Positions 7,231-19,030 of a DNA stretch of 41,476 nucleotides are shown piece by piece. Origin of the DNA: Clostridiales bacterium. Lineage in GTDB: Bacteria > Bacillota > Clostridia > Christensenellales > JAISNN01. The position numbers were made by a program, and so were the translations under genes. Under the pieces are notes generated by a model. It was given only the letters and a program-made list of their open reading frames with translations. It had not been told where the DNA came from and made no database searches. Position 1 is the first letter of the stretch, and each line of letters starts with the position of its first letter. The DNA is taken from contig JAISNN010000007.1 in assembly GCA_031276195.1 (NCBI GenBank), forward strand, positions 1-41,476, read 5' to 3'.

Positions 7231-9644
7231 TTGCAAAAAACAAAAAAGTATTAGCCGCGCTTATAGCCGTATGTCTTATATCGCTTACGGCCGCCGCTCA
7301 AATCTTCTCCGACGTGCCGATCGGTCAAACCTCCGACCGCGCGTATGCCGCCTCCGTCGACGACGAAGACGCGGATGAAAACGTATATCTCGTGTGGAAA
7401 GAGAGCGACTTTAAAACAAGCGAAGACTATGTCTTGAAAAAGGACAAAGAGGACGGGAGCGAATATACATACACCTTTTCCGTTGAGAGCGGCACAAGGC
7501 TTTTGTCTTATTATATAGAATATTTGGACGAAAAGTATTATCCGAACGCGGACGGAGCGGTCGAACTTGAAAAAGGCACGTATAAAATATACTTTAATCC
7601 GGATTTTGCATACGGCTTTTTCAATACCAAAGTCGAGGAAGTCAAACGCTATTATTTAATGTGCGCCGGCAACTTGTATACGGAAAACGACGATTACGCG
7701 CTCGCGATAGACGAAAGCAATACGGATTATGACGAATACAAAATTACCGTAAACTTTACGGAGCCCGCAACCTACGTCTACTATATCAAAGATACGGTTT
7801 CCGATACACTGTATTACTCTAATACGAAACATTATGAAGAAATAACGGAAGCGGGAAATTATGTTATCGCCTTTTCGCCCGTAATTCCGTACGACGGAAT
7901 TCATTATACCAAAATAACTAAAACCGATAAAGAGATCTATTACCTATTATACAGAGGCAATAACTTCAAGTTAAACGCCTACTATATCTTAGAACTTGAC
8001 GAAGACGGTTCCGCGTCTTTCGACGAATACGTCTTTGAAATGCCCTTTTTTGAGGAAACTGATTTTGCGTATTATATTTATGCGTCCAAAGCGGACAGAA
8101 TATACTATCCGAACGCGGACGGATTTATACGAATCGACGACGAGGGCGACTATACTATTAAATTCTCGCCCGACGGTACGCATCCTTATTTTATCGACGC
8201 GGACGGAAACGAATATTATACGACCGTAGAACAAACGGAGGACTACTTCCCCGACTCGGATTATTATTTAATGTCGGCGGCAAACGGCTATACCGAAACT
8301 CAAAAGTTAAGTTTCAACGAGGACAACGGACGTTTCGACGAATACACGTTTAATATCGAAATAGACAAGCCCGTAAAATACGTTTATTATATTTGCGCCA
8401 AGGAAATAGACGGAGACGAAAAAATACATTATTATCCGAACAAAACGGGCGTTATCGAACTGAAAACCGCGGGAAATTACGTCGTTAAGTTTTCAAGAGA
8501 ACATACTTATTTTACGGAGGACGGTATAGGCTATTTTACGACGGTGAAAAAGGTCGGCGAAAACGCGCTCTATTACCTTATGTGCGCGCAAAACGATTTT
8601 AAGATCGACGGCGGCTTCGCTTTAGAGTTTGACGCGGACAACGACGCTTTCGACGAATACGTATGCTATTTTGATAACGACAAAGCCGGCGCGTATTTCG
8701 CCTACTATATATACGATGCGGTTTCGGGAGCCAAATACTACCCGAACAAAGACGGAGTGGTCTATTTGAGTCAAATCGACGATTACGCCGTCCGATTTTC
8801 CCTTGCGAACAACTACAACGAAGGCGCGGACGACGACGGGGAATATTTCACTTGCGTGGAATTAAGAGAGCAGAATTACGGCGGGTATTACCTTATCGGA
8901 AACTTTAACGGCTACCGCTATCAAAATACCCAGAAATTTTACGACGATTACAGATTGAACGGCATCCCGATGAGCGACGGTCAAAAGGGTTACGACTACA
9001 AAATCGAACTCGACGTAACCGCCGATATGATAGACGAATACGAAACGGTGCAATACTTCATCTCGGACGGCGAAACGCGCTACCGCGCCGCAAACGGCAA
9101 AAATTTTGCGATAAGCAAACCCGGCAAATACGCGATCTATTTTACGCCCGCGGACGACGCTACGGTCTATCATTACGCCGTTAAAGAATACGATTCGATA
9201 GACGGCGTAGACGAACTTGTGATTGTGGACGAGAACGATAATTTTGTCTATATCGAAGCCGCAGGTTTAACGAGCGATATGGAGGCGAAGATCACCGCGC
9301 GCGGTAAATACAGTTACATCGAAATAAAACGAAACGGTAAATCGGTAAAATTTGACGATATGAAAATAACGTATTACGTCGGAAACGACGCGGATAAATA
9401 CACCGTCGCCATATACGCCGACAAAACTTTGACCAAAGTCGAAACGGAGCATTCCGCGCGGTTCATCTCGTTCAAACTCGCAAGCGGAACGGGCTTTATT
9501 ATAGAGGAAAGAGATAACGGTCTGCCGCCCGTATTAATTTCTATTATAATCGCCGCCGCCGCTTCCGTTTTAGTTATTACGGTAATTATGATTACGCGCG
9601 GAATAAAAAAGAAAAAACAGACGTTGGAAAGCGGAAAAATATAG
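7227..9644 (+). CDS. Secreted, membrane-anchored protein with about six Tyr-rich repeats
   Basis: An 805-residue protein with no recognised family. An N-terminal signal peptide (Lys-rich start, hydrophobic core to about residue 25, cleavage plausible near AYAA at 39-42) is followed by about six degenerate repeats of 95-105 residues. Each begins with YYLM/YYLI/VYLVW, has a central DEYxF strand, then YYI, YYPNxDG and a closing strand such as YxIxFSP. The last repeat begins YYLIGNFNGY, resembling starch-binding-like beta-sandwich modules of amylases or SusE/SusF, but that link is weak. A C-terminal transmembrane helix (about 770-792) and a basic tail anchor it with repeats outside. The start is fixed by AAGGAGATCAATT and by overlap with the MmpL stop. 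It probably acts with that exporter at the cell surface. Its 3' end is duplicated downstream. Confidence 0.8.
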   Translation: MIAKNKKVLAALIAVCLISLTAAAQIFSDVPIGQTSDRAYAASVDDEDADENVYLVWKESDFKTSEDYVLKKDKEDGSEYTYTFSVESGTRLLSYYIEYLDEKYYPNADGAVELEKGTYKIYFNPDFAYGFFNTKVEEVKRYYLMCAGNLYTENDDYALAIDESNTDYDEYKITVNFTEPATYVYYIKDTVSDTLYYSNTKHYEEITEAGNYVIAFSPVIPYDGIHYTKITKTDKEIYYLLYRGNNFKLNAYYILELDEDGSASFDEYVFEMPFFEETDFAYYIYASKADRIYYPNADGFIRIDDEGDYTIKFSPDGTHPYFIDADGNEYYTTVEQTEDYFPDSDYYLMSAANGYTETQKLSFNEDNGRFDEYTFNIEIDKPVKYVYYICAKEIDGDEKIHYYPNKTGVIELKTAGNYVVKFSREHTYFTEDGIGYFTTVKKVGENALYYLMCAQNDFKIDGGFALEFDADNDAFDEYVCYFDNDKAGAYFAYYIYDAVSGAKYYPNKDGVVYLSQIDDYAVRFSLANNYNEGADDDGEYFTCVELREQNYGGYYLIGNFNGYRYQNTQKFYDDYRLNGIPMSDGQKGYDYKIELDVTADMIDEYETVQYFISDGETRYRAANGKNFAISKPGKYAIYFTPADDATVYHYAVKEYDSIDGVDELVIVDENDNFVYIEAAGLTSDMEAKITARGKYSYIEIKRNGKSVKFDDMKITYYVGNDADKYTVAIYADKTLTKVETEHSARFISFKLASGTGFIIEERDNGLPPVLISIIIAAAASVLVITVIMITRGIKKKKQTLESGKI

Positions 9645-9765
9645 ATATCCCTTTTGCCGGCAACCTTTTCACGAGAACGCGGATAGTTAAAACAGACGTT
9701 GGAAAGCGGAAAAATATAGATATCCCCTTCTCCGGCAACCTTTTCACGAGAACGCGGATAGTTAA
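9616..9765 (+). repeat. 75-bp tandem duplication covering the end of the preceding gene
   Basis: Two near-identical 75-bp units (about 9616-9690 and 9691-9765) differ at only a few bases near the middle. The first unit includes the last nine codons and the TAG stop of the Tyr-rich repeat protein; the second carries the same coding end and stop with no gene attached. Confidence 0.9.
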
Positions 9766-9813
9766 AGCGGTAAAAGTTATATAAAAGAAAAAAATGCAAC
9801 GAAAAAATATAAA

Positions 9814-9853
9814 ACAAAAGACGGCGCGGACAATTCACCCCGCCGTCTTTTGT
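9814..9853. terminator. Strong bidirectional terminator
   Basis: A perfect 13-bp stem pairs 9814-9826 (ACAAAAGACGGCG) with 9841-9853 around a 14-base loop. A/T-rich flanks on both sides make it suitable for ending the MmpL operon and any transcript coming from the tRNA side. Confidence 0.85.
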
Positions 9854-10039
9854 TTATCAAATAATTATCAAAATACCTTTGCTTTTTAAAACGGTTTTGT
9901 TTTCCGGAAAAAGATATACGGTAAAACTATAATTTTCCATAAACGTTTAACCCCTAAACCGCGCGGATTAAACGTCTGCGGAGTATATTATTAATCCAAA
10001 ATTTAAAACAAAAAGCCCTCTTAAAAAGAAGACTTTACG
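9854..10039. other. Spacer between terminator and tRNA gene
   Basis: Only AT-rich sequence and the small tRNA terminator are seen here; no gene is supported. Confidence 0.6.
10012..10036 (-). terminator. Terminator of the tRNA-Leu gene
   Basis: On the minus strand AAAGTCTTCT pairs with AGAGGGCTTT (with G-U pairs) around a short T-rich loop and is followed by TTTGTTTT. It lies three bases beyond the encoded CCA of the tRNA. Confidence 0.7.
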
Positions 10040-10125
10040 TGGTGCGGATAAGAGGATTTGAACCTCCACCAAGTTGCCCCGACTAGAACCTGAATCTAGC
10101 GCGTCTGCCGTTCCGCCATATCCGC
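10040..10125 (-). tRNA. tRNA-Leu (anticodon CAG)
   Basis: An 86-base class II tRNA. The acceptor stem GCGGATA/TATCCGC closes perfectly, the discriminator is A, and CCA is encoded. The anticodon stem CTAGA/TCTAG holds the loop TTCAGGT, giving anticodon CAG for the leucine codon CUG. The variable arm is long, as expected for leucine, and the T-arm contains GGTTCAAATCC. It is followed by its own terminator. Confidence 0.95.
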
Positions 10126-10334
10126 TCGTTTATCTTAACGTATATATATTGTATATTATTTTTTTTATTTTTGCAAGTAAAAATAACGGTTTGCCGAAAA
10201 AAATCATTTAAACCTCGATCAACGCTGCCGAACGCAACAAAAAAACGATCGTTTCCGTTCAAAAAACAACCGTTTTTTATGTATTATACCAATATTATAC
10301 CCTCTATAAAATCCCCTCTTTTTCCGTTTCGGAG

Positions 10335-11582
10335 TTAAATCTTCGCCAAAACCTTTTTCAGTTTTGCGAATCTGGGAAGTCCGTCCTCCGACGGCGCTTT
10401 CGCGTCGCCCTGAATGAGCGGCAGCGCGTAGTCGACAAACTCCTTTGAAAGCCCCGTTCCGTTGTTTGTGATCCACTCCGCGGGGATAGTTTTTTCGGAA
10501 TTCGCCGCTTGTTCGACGGGCATCAATTTTGTTTCGCAGAAATATTCCCCGTTCTTTTCCGATCTTATCAAAGTAACCATTTTGTCCGTCTCGCCTCCGA
10601 CGGCATACTTGACCGCCGCCGCGCCCGCGTTAAACGCCTCCTCGACGTCCGTCTTTGAGGCTACGTGCGCCGCGCACCTTTGGAGCAGACTGAATTCTAT
10701 CGGTCTGACCTTAACGCCGATCCTCTCCTTCACGATATTCGCAAGGGCGAAACAAACGCCGCCTAATTGCGCGTGTCCGAAAAGGTCGGTTGCCGAAGCC
10801 ATAAACTCTCCGACATATTTTCCGTCCTTATTTTTGATTCCTTCCGACACGACGGCGATACATTTATTGTTATTTTTTGCGCATACGTCTTTCACGTCCG
10901 CGACGAATTTATCGACGTCAAATGGCGTTTCGGGGAGATATATCAAATCGGGACCAAGCCCCTTATAGACCGCGAGAGCCGCCGCCGCGGTCAGCCAGCC
11001 GGCGTTTCTGCCCATAACCTCGACGATTGTAACCAGCCCCGTATTGTAAACTTTCGCGTCGAGATTGAGTTCCATAAGAGTCGTCGCGACATATTTCGCC
11101 GCGCTTCCGTATCCCGGGCAGTGATCCGTTCCGCAAAGGTCGTTGTCGATAGTTTTCGGTACGCCTATGATGTTGCATTCATAACCGTTTTTCGCTAAAA
11201 ATTTGCTGACCTTGTTGCAGGTGTCCATACTGTCGTTTCCGCCGTTATAGAAAAAATAGCGTATATTATATTTTTTGAATACTTCCAAAATCCTGTCGTA
11301 ATCCTTGTCGCCGTCCGGTCCTTTCCCGATTTTGTAGCGAACCGAACCCAAGGCGGACGACGGCGTATACTTCAAGAGTTCAAGTTCTTTTTTATCCTCT
11401 TGTCCGATATCGTAGAATTTCTCGTCGAGAATTCCCTTGATTCCGTGCGCCGCGCCGTATACCTTAGTTATCAAATCGGGATGCTTCAACGCCTCGATAA
11501 AAACGCCCGCCGCGCTGGCGTTGATGACGGACGTCGGACCTCCCGACTGCCCGAACATAAGCGCGCCTTTTAAATTTTTCAT
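10335..11582 (-). CDS. pfp: Diphosphate--fructose-6-phosphate 1-phosphotransferase (PPi-PFK)
   Basis: Phosphofructokinase that uses pyrophosphate rather than ATP, making the key glycolytic step reversible and saving ATP. The 415-residue protein starts with the nucleotide-site-like loop MFGQSGGPTSVIN (residues 9-21). The two positions that tell the donor are visible. The loop GGNDS (114-118) has Asp where ATP enzymes have Gly (GGDGS), and PKTIDND (142-148) has Lys where ATP enzymes have Gly (PGTIDND). Both are PPi-type signatures. The family also contains MGRNAGWLTA, present here. I use the ATG at 11582, preceded by GGAGG at a good distance; the upstream TTG in frame sits directly on that ribosome binding site. 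It lies downstream of metK on the same strand. Confidence 0.92.
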   Translation of the reverse strand: MKNLKGALMFGQSGGPTSVINASAAGVFIEALKHPDLITKVYGAAHGIKGILDEKFYDIGQEDKKELELLKYTPSSALGSVRYKIGKGPDGDKDYDRILEVFKKYNIRYFFYNGGNDSMDTCNKVSKFLAKNGYECNIIGVPKTIDNDLCGTDHCPGYGSAAKYVATTLMELNLDAKVYNTGLVTIVEVMGRNAGWLTAAAALAVYKGLGPDLIYLPETPFDVDKFVADVKDVCAKNNNKCIAVVSEGIKNKDGKYVGEFMASATDLFGHAQLGGVCFALANIVKERIGVKVRPIEFSLLQRCAAHVASKTDVEEAFNAGAAAVKYAVGGETDKMVTLIRSEKNGEYFCETKLMPVEQAANSEKTIPAEWITNNGTGLSKEFVDYALPLIQGDAKAPSEDGLPRFAKLKKVLAKI

Positions 11583-11846
11583 AGTGAACAAACCTCCGAA
11601 AATTTTTATATTAATATTGTTTTTGTGTTATTTTTTCCTTATTTTATGCGGCGGAAAAACCGCTTTTTTGCATTTATAAAATCACATTTTTCCGCGGTAT
11701 AGAACCGCGCTTTTTTATATCTAAAATTACCTTTTTAAAGCGCGTAAACTCGCTTTTTTAACATTACTAAAACCACACTTTTCATGCGGTATAGAACCGC
11801 GTTTTTTGCGATTCAAAACCGTTTTTTTTAAAATGTATAAAAAACC
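11583..11846. repeat. Cluster of short GC-rich hairpins, two of the dispersed palindrome type
   Basis: The metK-pfp spacer contains a series of hairpins each followed on the plus strand by five to eight T: near 11648-11668 (GCGG/CCGC), 11693-11709 (CGCGGT/ACCGCG, loop ATAGA), 11738-11760, 11786-11800 (GCGGTATAGAACCGC), and a final CCG before eight T. Spacers between them resemble each other (for example ATAAAATCACA and TAAAACCACA). Both neighbouring genes are on the minus strand, where the T-runs become A-runs before the stem, so as terminators they would face the wrong way. Confidence 0.65.
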
Positions 11847-13028
11847 TTATTCGACCGCCTTTTTCAACGCCTCCGCCTTATCCGTTTTTTCAAATTTCAC
11901 GTCCAATTCCTCTCTGCCGAAATGCCCGTATACCGAAAGTTCCCTATATATCGGCGCGGAAAGCCCGAGTTCCTTTATGATACTTCCCGGGCGGAAATCA
12001 AAGACGCGGCTCACGGCGGCGGCGATTTTTTCATCTGGATATTTTCCCGTTCCGAAAGTTTCGACGCGGACGGAAAGCGGATGCGCTACGCCTATCGCGT
12101 ATGCCAGCTGAACCTCGCACCGAGCCGCAAGCCCCGCCGCGACGACGTTTTTAGCGGCGTATCTCGCCGCGTATGCCGCGCTCCTGTCAACCTTAGTGGG
12201 GTCTTTGCCGGAGAACGAACCGCCCCCGTGCCTGCCGTAGCCGCCGTAGGTGTCCGCGATAATTTTTCTGCCCGTCAGTCCGCTGTCGCCCTTAGGACCT
12301 CCGACGACAAACCTGCCCGTCGGGTTGATAAAAATTTTGGTATCGCCGTCTATCATCTTTTGATCTAAAATAGCGTCGACGACCTTTTCTTTTATATCCG
12401 CTCTAAGCGCGGACATATCGACAGACGGATCGTGTTGGCAGGAAACCACAACCGCCTCGATTCTTTTCGGCTTCCCGTCCGCGTATTCGATCGTAACCTG
12501 CGTTTTTCCGTCCGGTCTGAGGTATCCGAGAATGCCGTTTTTTCTGACATCCGTCAATTTTTTCGAGAGCCTGTGCGCCAGCGAAATCGGAAGGGGCATC
12601 AATTCGGGCGTTTCGTCGCAAGCGTAGCCGAACATCATTCCCTGATCCCCCGCTCCCAATACGTCGTTGTTGTCCGCCGAGCCGTCCTTTTTTTCCAACG
12701 CCTTATTTACGCCCATAGCGATATCGGGAGACTGTTCGTTTATGGCGGCGACGACGGCGCAAGTCGCGTAGTCGAAACCATAGTCCGAACGGTCGTAGCC
12801 TACGTCTTTAATCACGCCGCGCGCGATACTTTGAATGTCCGCGTATGCTTCGGAAGTGATCTCACCCATAACGAGAACAAGCCCCGTGCAGACGCATACC
12901 TCGCACGCCACTCGCGAATTTTTATCCTTTTTTAAAAGCGAATCCAAAACCGCGTCGGCGATTTGGTCGCACAGTTTATCGGGATGCCCCTCGGTTACAG
13001 ATTCGGACGTAAAAAAACTTTTGCCCAT
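11847..13028 (-). CDS. metK: S-adenosylmethionine synthase
   Basis: Forms S-adenosylmethionine from methionine and ATP, the methyl donor used by the O-methyltransferase and the source of the radical for the SCIFF maturase in this window. The 393-residue length is standard. Motifs are [22 protein letters not shown] (start at about residue 8), [16 protein letters not shown] (about 118-133), the phosphate-binding [21 protein letters not shown] (start at about 234) and [19 protein letters not shown] near 265. A GGGGAG ribosome binding site precedes the ATG. No SAM riboswitch (S-box) is recognisable upstream. It lies downstream of gyrA with a 288-bp AT-rich spacer. Confidence 0.96.
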   Translation of the reverse strand: MGKSFFTSESVTEGHPDKLCDQIADAVLDSLLKKDKNSRVACEVCVCTGLVLVMGEITSEAYADIQSIARGVIKDVGYDRSDYGFDYATCAVVAAINEQSPDIAMGVNKALEKKDGSADNNDVLGAGDQGMMFGYACDETPELMPLPISLAHRLSKKLTDVRKNGILGYLRPDGKTQVTIEYADGKPKRIEAVVVSCQHDPSVDMSALRADIKEKVVDAILDQKMIDGDTKIFINPTGRFVVGGPKGDSGLTGRKIIADTYGGYGRHGGGSFSGKDPTKVDRSAAYAARYAAKNVVAAGLAARCEVQLAYAIGVAHPLSVRVETFGTGKYPDEKIAAAVSRVFDFRPGSIIKELGLSAPIYRELSVYGHFGREELDVKFEKTDKAEALKKAVE

Positions 13029-13152
13029 ACATATACTCCCCTTTAATTATAGCGTTTTATAATCGTTTTTTTATATTTATTACGGCGTTATTACAACTTT
13101 TTTTCTTTGTGTTTATTATAACTTTTATTATATCGTATTTATATTAAAAATT

Positions 13153-13170
13153 CGCGGTACTATACAGCCG
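13153..13170. repeat. Dispersed palindrome copy in the gyrA-metK spacer
   Basis: CGCGGTACTATACAGCCG resembles the core GCGGTACTATACCGC with an extra AG in the right arm, so it is a decayed copy. The surrounding 288 bp (13029-13316) are AT-rich with loosely repeated words such as TTTATCAATATTTTTC, and no gene is seen. Confidence 0.6.
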
Positions 13171-13316
13171 TTTTTCAGGCATTTTTAGTGATATTTTTCG
13201 ATAGTTTTCACTAATGTTTTATCAATATTTTTCAGCCGTTTTTTCTGATATTTTATTAATGTTTTTAAACCTATCCGGCGCGGTTTTTAATTTATCTTTT
13301 TCTTTCGTCCTTTTAA

Positions 13317-15998
13317 TTATATTTCATCGTCGTCCGCGTCTTCCTCGCCGCTTCCGCCCTCATATTCGTCCCCGATTTCTTCGGTTTCGCCGTTCGCGTC
13401 CTCTCCGGCTTCGTCCGGTTCTTCGTTTGCCCCGTTCTCGCTTTCTCCGCCCTCTTTTTCATCCGAAACATGCGGTTCTATCCCGCCGTTTTCAACGCCG
13501 TTTACGTCCGCGTTCTCCGCAACGTCCGCGGAATTCAATTCCTCGTCGTCCGGCTCGGGAGCGACGACCGCGACGCTGACGACCTTGCCCTCGTCCTTGA
13601 TTCTCATAACGCGCACGCCCTGCGTATTTCTGCCGATTTTGCTGATCTCCTTAGCCTTTATGCGGATAATAATTCCCGTGTCCGCGATAAGCATAAGTTC
13701 GTCGTCGGGCGAAACGAGTTTCAAGTTTACCAATTTCCCCGTCTTTTCGTTGAACGACCCCGCCTTAATTCCCTTTCCCGCTCTCGATTGAAGTCTATAA
13801 TCCTCCGGATCGCTCCGTTTTCCGTACCCGTTTCCGGTGATCGTGAGGATCTCATACCCGTCCTTGATCGCGGTCATATCGACGACGTTGTCGTCGGCGT
13901 CCAACTTCATACTTTTCACGCCTTGCGCGTCTCTGCCCATACTTCTGACGTTCCGTTCGCTGAACCTTATGCACTTTCCGCTTTCGGAGGCGATTATGAT
14001 TTCGTCATCGCCCGAAGTCATTCTGGCGGCGATAAGTTCGTCGCCATCCGTCAAACTGATCGCGATTTTTCCGACCTTTCTGATCCTTGAAAACTCCTCT
14101 ATGGGCGTTTTCTTGATCAATCCGCGTTTTGTCGCCAGCATAAGATATCCCGAATCGTTCTCTTTGAGCGGCATAAACGCCGTAACTTTTTCGCCGCCGT
14201 CCAACTGCAAGATATTGACGATCGCGCGTCCGCGCGCCGTTCTTTCGGCTTCGGGGACTTCGTAGCCCTTTATGCTGTAAACCTTTCCGAGATTGGTAAA
14301 GAAAAGCAGGTCGTCGTGCGTGTTCGTCGTGAACATATTCTCGACGAAGTCCTCTTCTTTCGGCTTATGCGCGGTTATGCCCTTTCCTCCGCGTTTTTGC
14401 GCTTTGTATTCGTTTTGCGAGATTCTCTTTATATAGCCGAAGTGCGTCATAGATATTACGACGTCCTCTTTGTCGATCAAGTCGCCGATACTGATTTCCT
14501 CATAGTCGTAAGAAATTTCCGAACGTCTTTCGTCGTTATATTTTTCTTTGATTTCCAAAAGTTCGTTTTTGATGATCGCGACGACTTTTTCGGGCGACGC
14601 GAGTATGCTCCTATACTCCTCTATCGCGCGTCTGATCTCCTCTAATTCCGCTTGAAGTTTTTCGACTTCGAGGTTGGTCAACCTATAAAGGCGCATTTCG
14701 AGAATGGCGTTCGCCTGTTTGTCCGAGAGCAGAAATCTATCGATCAAACGCGCCGCGGACGTCGCTCTGTCCTTTGATTCTTTGATGATTTTGACGACTT
14801 CGTCGATGTTTGCCAGCGCGATACACAGTCCGGCCAAAATATGTTCTCTTTCCAAAGCCTTTTCAAGGTCATATTTCGTCCTTCTTATCACGATGTCTTT
14901 TTGGTGAGCGACGTAACATTCGAGGATTTCTTTTAGATTCATAATTTTCGGCGTGCCTTCCTTCAACGCCAAAAGTATCATACTGAACGAAATTTGCATA
15001 TTCGTCTGCTTATACAGCGTATTCAAGACGACTTGCGCGGACGCGTCGCGTTTGATTTCTATGACGACGCGCATACCCTTTCGGTCGGATTCCTCTTTGA
15101 TATCGGAAATGCCTTCCAAGCGTTTATCTTTAACTTGATCGGCGATCGTTTCAATCAATTTTGCTTTATTGACTTGATACGGCAATTCGGAAACTATGAT
15201 TCTGGAACGTCCGTTCGGCATTTCTTCGATCTCCGCTCGCGCGCGGAGGACGCAGCCGCCCCTGCCCGTTTTATAGGCTTGTTTTATTGCCATACGCCCC
15301 AAAATGATCGCCCCCGTCGGGAAATCGGGCGCGGGAATATACTGCATAAGATCTTCGACCGCGGACTCGGGATTGTCGAGAAGGGCGACCGTCGCGTCGA
15401 TCACTTCGCCGAGGTTGTGGGGAGGAATACTCGTCGCCATACCGACGGCGATTCCGTCCGAGCCGTTGACGAGAAGGTTCGGGAAGCGCGATGGCAGAAC
15501 GGTGGGCTGCATAAGAGTATCGTCAAAGTTAGGATAATAATCCACTGTATTTTTATCGATATCGCGGAGCATTTCGGCGGCGATTTTTGACAATCTGGCT
15601 TCGGTATAACGCTGAGCCGCGGGGGGGTCGCCGTCGACCGAGCCGAAGTTTCCGTGTCCTTCCACGAGAGGGTTTCTGATCGAAAAATCCTGCGCCAAGC
15701 GCACCAGCGCGTCATAGACGGAACTGTCGCCGTGGGGGTGATATTTGCCGAGAACGTCGCCTACTATCCTCGCGCACTTACGGAAAGGCTTGTCATTAGC
15801 CAACCCCAATTCGTGCATAGCGTATAAAACTCTCCTGTGGACGGGTTTCAAACCGTCGCGAACGTCCGGGATGGCTCTCGAAACGTTGACCGCCATCGCG
15901 TAGGCTATGAACGATTTTTTCATTTCGCTGACGACCGGCAATTTTACTATTTTCGTATTGTCGATAATCGGTTCGTATTCGTCTTTTCTCTTAGCCAT
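13317..15998 (-). CDS. gyrA: DNA gyrase subunit A
   Basis: Breakage-reunion subunit of gyrase, which supercoils DNA with GyrB. The 893-residue protein has the catalytic tyrosine Y131 in [10 protein letters not shown] and the quinolone-resistance region [12 protein letters not shown] (residues 85-96) with the susceptible-type serine and aspartate. The C-terminal beta-pinwheel contains the GyrA box QKRGGKG (534-540), which distinguishes gyrase from topoisomerase IV. The last 75-80 residues form a long, strongly acidic low-complexity tail (ending EEDADDDEI), longer than I expect for the family. The start follows AAGGAG by nine bases. It lies 288 bp downstream of gyrB on the same strand. Confidence 0.96.
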   Translation of the reverse strand: MAKRKDEYEPIIDNTKIVKLPVVSEMKKSFIAYAMAVNVSRAIPDVRDGLKPVHRRVLYAMHELGLANDKPFRKCARIVGDVLGKYHPHGDSSVYDALVRLAQDFSIRNPLVEGHGNFGSVDGDPPAAQRYTEARLSKIAAEMLRDIDKNTVDYYPNFDDTLMQPTVLPSRFPNLLVNGSDGIAVGMATSIPPHNLGEVIDATVALLDNPESAVEDLMQYIPAPDFPTGAIILGRMAIKQAYKTGRGGCVLRARAEIEEMPNGRSRIIVSELPYQVNKAKLIETIADQVKDKRLEGISDIKEESDRKGMRVVIEIKRDASAQVVLNTLYKQTNMQISFSMILLALKEGTPKIMNLKEILECYVAHQKDIVIRRTKYDLEKALEREHILAGLCIALANIDEVVKIIKESKDRATSAARLIDRFLLSDKQANAILEMRLYRLTNLEVEKLQAELEEIRRAIEEYRSILASPEKVVAIIKNELLEIKEKYNDERRSEISYDYEEISIGDLIDKEDVVISMTHFGYIKRISQNEYKAQKRGGKGITAHKPKEEDFVENMFTTNTHDDLLFFTNLGKVYSIKGYEVPEAERTARGRAIVNILQLDGGEKVTAFMPLKENDSGYLMLATKRGLIKKTPIEEFSRIRKVGKIAISLTDGDELIAARMTSGDDEIIIASESGKCIRFSERNVRSMGRDAQGVKSMKLDADDNVVDMTAIKDGYEILTITGNGYGKRSDPEDYRLQSRAGKGIKAGSFNEKTGKLVNLKLVSPDDELMLIADTGIIIRIKAKEISKIGRNTQGVRVMRIKDEGKVVSVAVVAPEPDDEELNSADVAENADVNGVENGGIEPHVSDEKEGGESENGANEEPDEAGEDANGETEEIGDEYEGGSGEEDADDDEI

Positions 15999-16078
15999 TT
16001 TTTAAAAACTCCTTAATGATTTTAACCGTAACGCTCCGCCGTTTTTGATTTGCGTATACAACGGTTTTCATCGTTTAA

Positions 16079-16275
16079 AATATAACTTTTTTTCGCGGTA
16101 CTATGCCGCGTTTTTTTTGAATTTTCACACAACGTTATTTTAGTTTTTCGTATAACTTTTTCGTCTTTTTTTGCTTGATTTTTTTTTGAATTCCGTGATA
16201 ACGTTTTTTGTTTTTAACATAAATTTTTTATTCCGGAATATAACTTTTTTTCGCGCTTCTATACCGCGTTTTTTT
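16079..16275. repeat. Two copies of an extended palindrome element between gyrB and gyrA
   Basis: Copies at 16079-16118 and 16238-16275 share about 38 bp: ATATAAC, seven T, a CGCG...CCGCG stem with loop TACTATG or TTCTATA, then at least seven T. This extends the similarity well beyond the stem. The rest of the 288-bp spacer (15999-16286) is T-rich with no gene. Confidence 0.75.
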
Positions 16276-16286
16276 CATTCCGGAAG

Positions 16287-18194
<1,908 letters not shown>

Positions 18195-18286
18195 TTAAAG
18201 CCTCCCGTTTTTTTACGCGAATTTTTAAGGCGCGGCGCTATGGAAATTTCAAAGCCGCGTATTTTTTAGCGTAGTATATATACCAA

Positions 18287-18303
18287 CGCGGTGCGATACC
18301 GTG
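18287..18303. repeat. Degenerate dispersed palindrome upstream of gyrB
   Basis: CGCGGTGCGATACCGTG followed by nine T on the plus strand is a variant of the recurrent palindrome. The 247-bp spacer 18195-18441 also contains another loosely similar TACGGTACGATATAACGCCC tract; no gene is visible. Confidence 0.55.
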
Positions 18304-18441
18304 TTTTTTTTTAATAACAACGATATTATTAACGGCGATTTTTAAGTATATATAATTAATGACGTAACTCCGTATTTTTTAGAATATATACGGTACGATA
18401 TAACGCCCTTTTTTTAAGTATATAACCGCAACTAATACCCG

Positions 18442-18687
18442 TTATAAATTAAGATACAGCCCTTTTTGAAGCCTCGCGTTTATGCTCCTGATCTCGTTCT
18501 CGGCGGCATAGCAGACGATCTCGCCGCCGCCGTCAAAAATTATTAGGGATCGGATATCGTTCCTGCCGATAAAGACCGCGCGTTTTTCGGCAACAAAGCC
18601 CTTTAAGACCGCGGCGGACGCGATATTGTCCTCGCGAAAGGACATAACCGCCAAAATATTTTCTTTTTTTAAGGTGATATTATTCAT
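18442..18687 (-). CDS. Small protein, possibly of the RemB/YaaB (DUF370) family
   Basis: An 81-residue soluble protein with no membrane segment. The position immediately upstream of gyrB matches yaaB (remB) of Bacillus, and the pattern fits: a strand near the start (ITLKKENILAVMSF), a central loop, then RSLIIFDGGGEIVCYAAENEIRSINARLQ, comparable to the KSFVIT...ISSxTLxKR end of DUF370 proteins. RemA/RemB proteins are DNA-binding regulators of matrix genes in Bacillus. Similarity is by pattern only, and the ATG has no clear ribosome binding site, so both family and start are tentative. Confidence 0.5.
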   Translation of the reverse strand: MNNITLKKENILAVMSFREDNIASAAVLKGFVAEKRAVFIGRNDIRSLIIFDGGGEIVCYAAENEIRSINARLQKGLYLNL

Positions 18688-19030
18688 AAGAGATTACTTT
18701 AAAGCATATTTCAGCCGATTTTAAGCGCGTTTAATCACGCGCACGGCGCGTTCGGCGCATAACGATTTCCATAGTTTTAATTTTATGTATTAATTATAAC
18801 ACATTTTAGTAAAAAAAGAAAGCGTTTTTTTAAATTTTTTTTAAATATATCAAAATTCCGCATAAATTTTAATTATACGGCGAAAAATAAAAAATCCGAT
18901 CAAACAATCGGATTTTAAAATTTCGGCTTTAAAGCGCGTTTCTATTTGAAATTTAAAAAATCTATCGGATTTGAAAGAGTTGATTGCGCTCCGTGTTTCC
19001 CGGATTTGAAAATTCCGTACTTACGCCCGC
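18688..19030. other. AT-rich spacer downstream of the SCIFF operon
   Basis: No gene is seen. The region holds one hairpin (listed separately) and a long AT-rich tract near 18790-18890. A promoter for the small minus-strand gene would have to lie at its left end, but no convincing -35/-10 pair is visible. Confidence 0.5.
18891..18916. terminator. Bidirectional hairpin terminator
   Basis: AAAATCCGAT (18891-18900) pairs with ATCGGATTTT (18907-18916) around the loop CAAACA. It lies about 190 bp beyond the stop of the SCIFF maturase and probably ends that operon. Confidence 0.7.

Noticed and set aside
11583-11846. Series of intrinsic terminators of metK
   Set aside because: As terminators they would act on plus-strand transcripts, while metK and pfp are on the minus strand; I list them as repeats instead.
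13029-13316. SAM riboswitch upstream of metK
   Set aside because: No S-box core or terminator arrangement could be found; only AT-rich sequence and a decayed palindrome.
14994-15590. 198-codon plus-strand frame opposite gyrA
   Set aside because: Antisense shadow of gyrA with basic, low-complexity content and no ribosome binding site.
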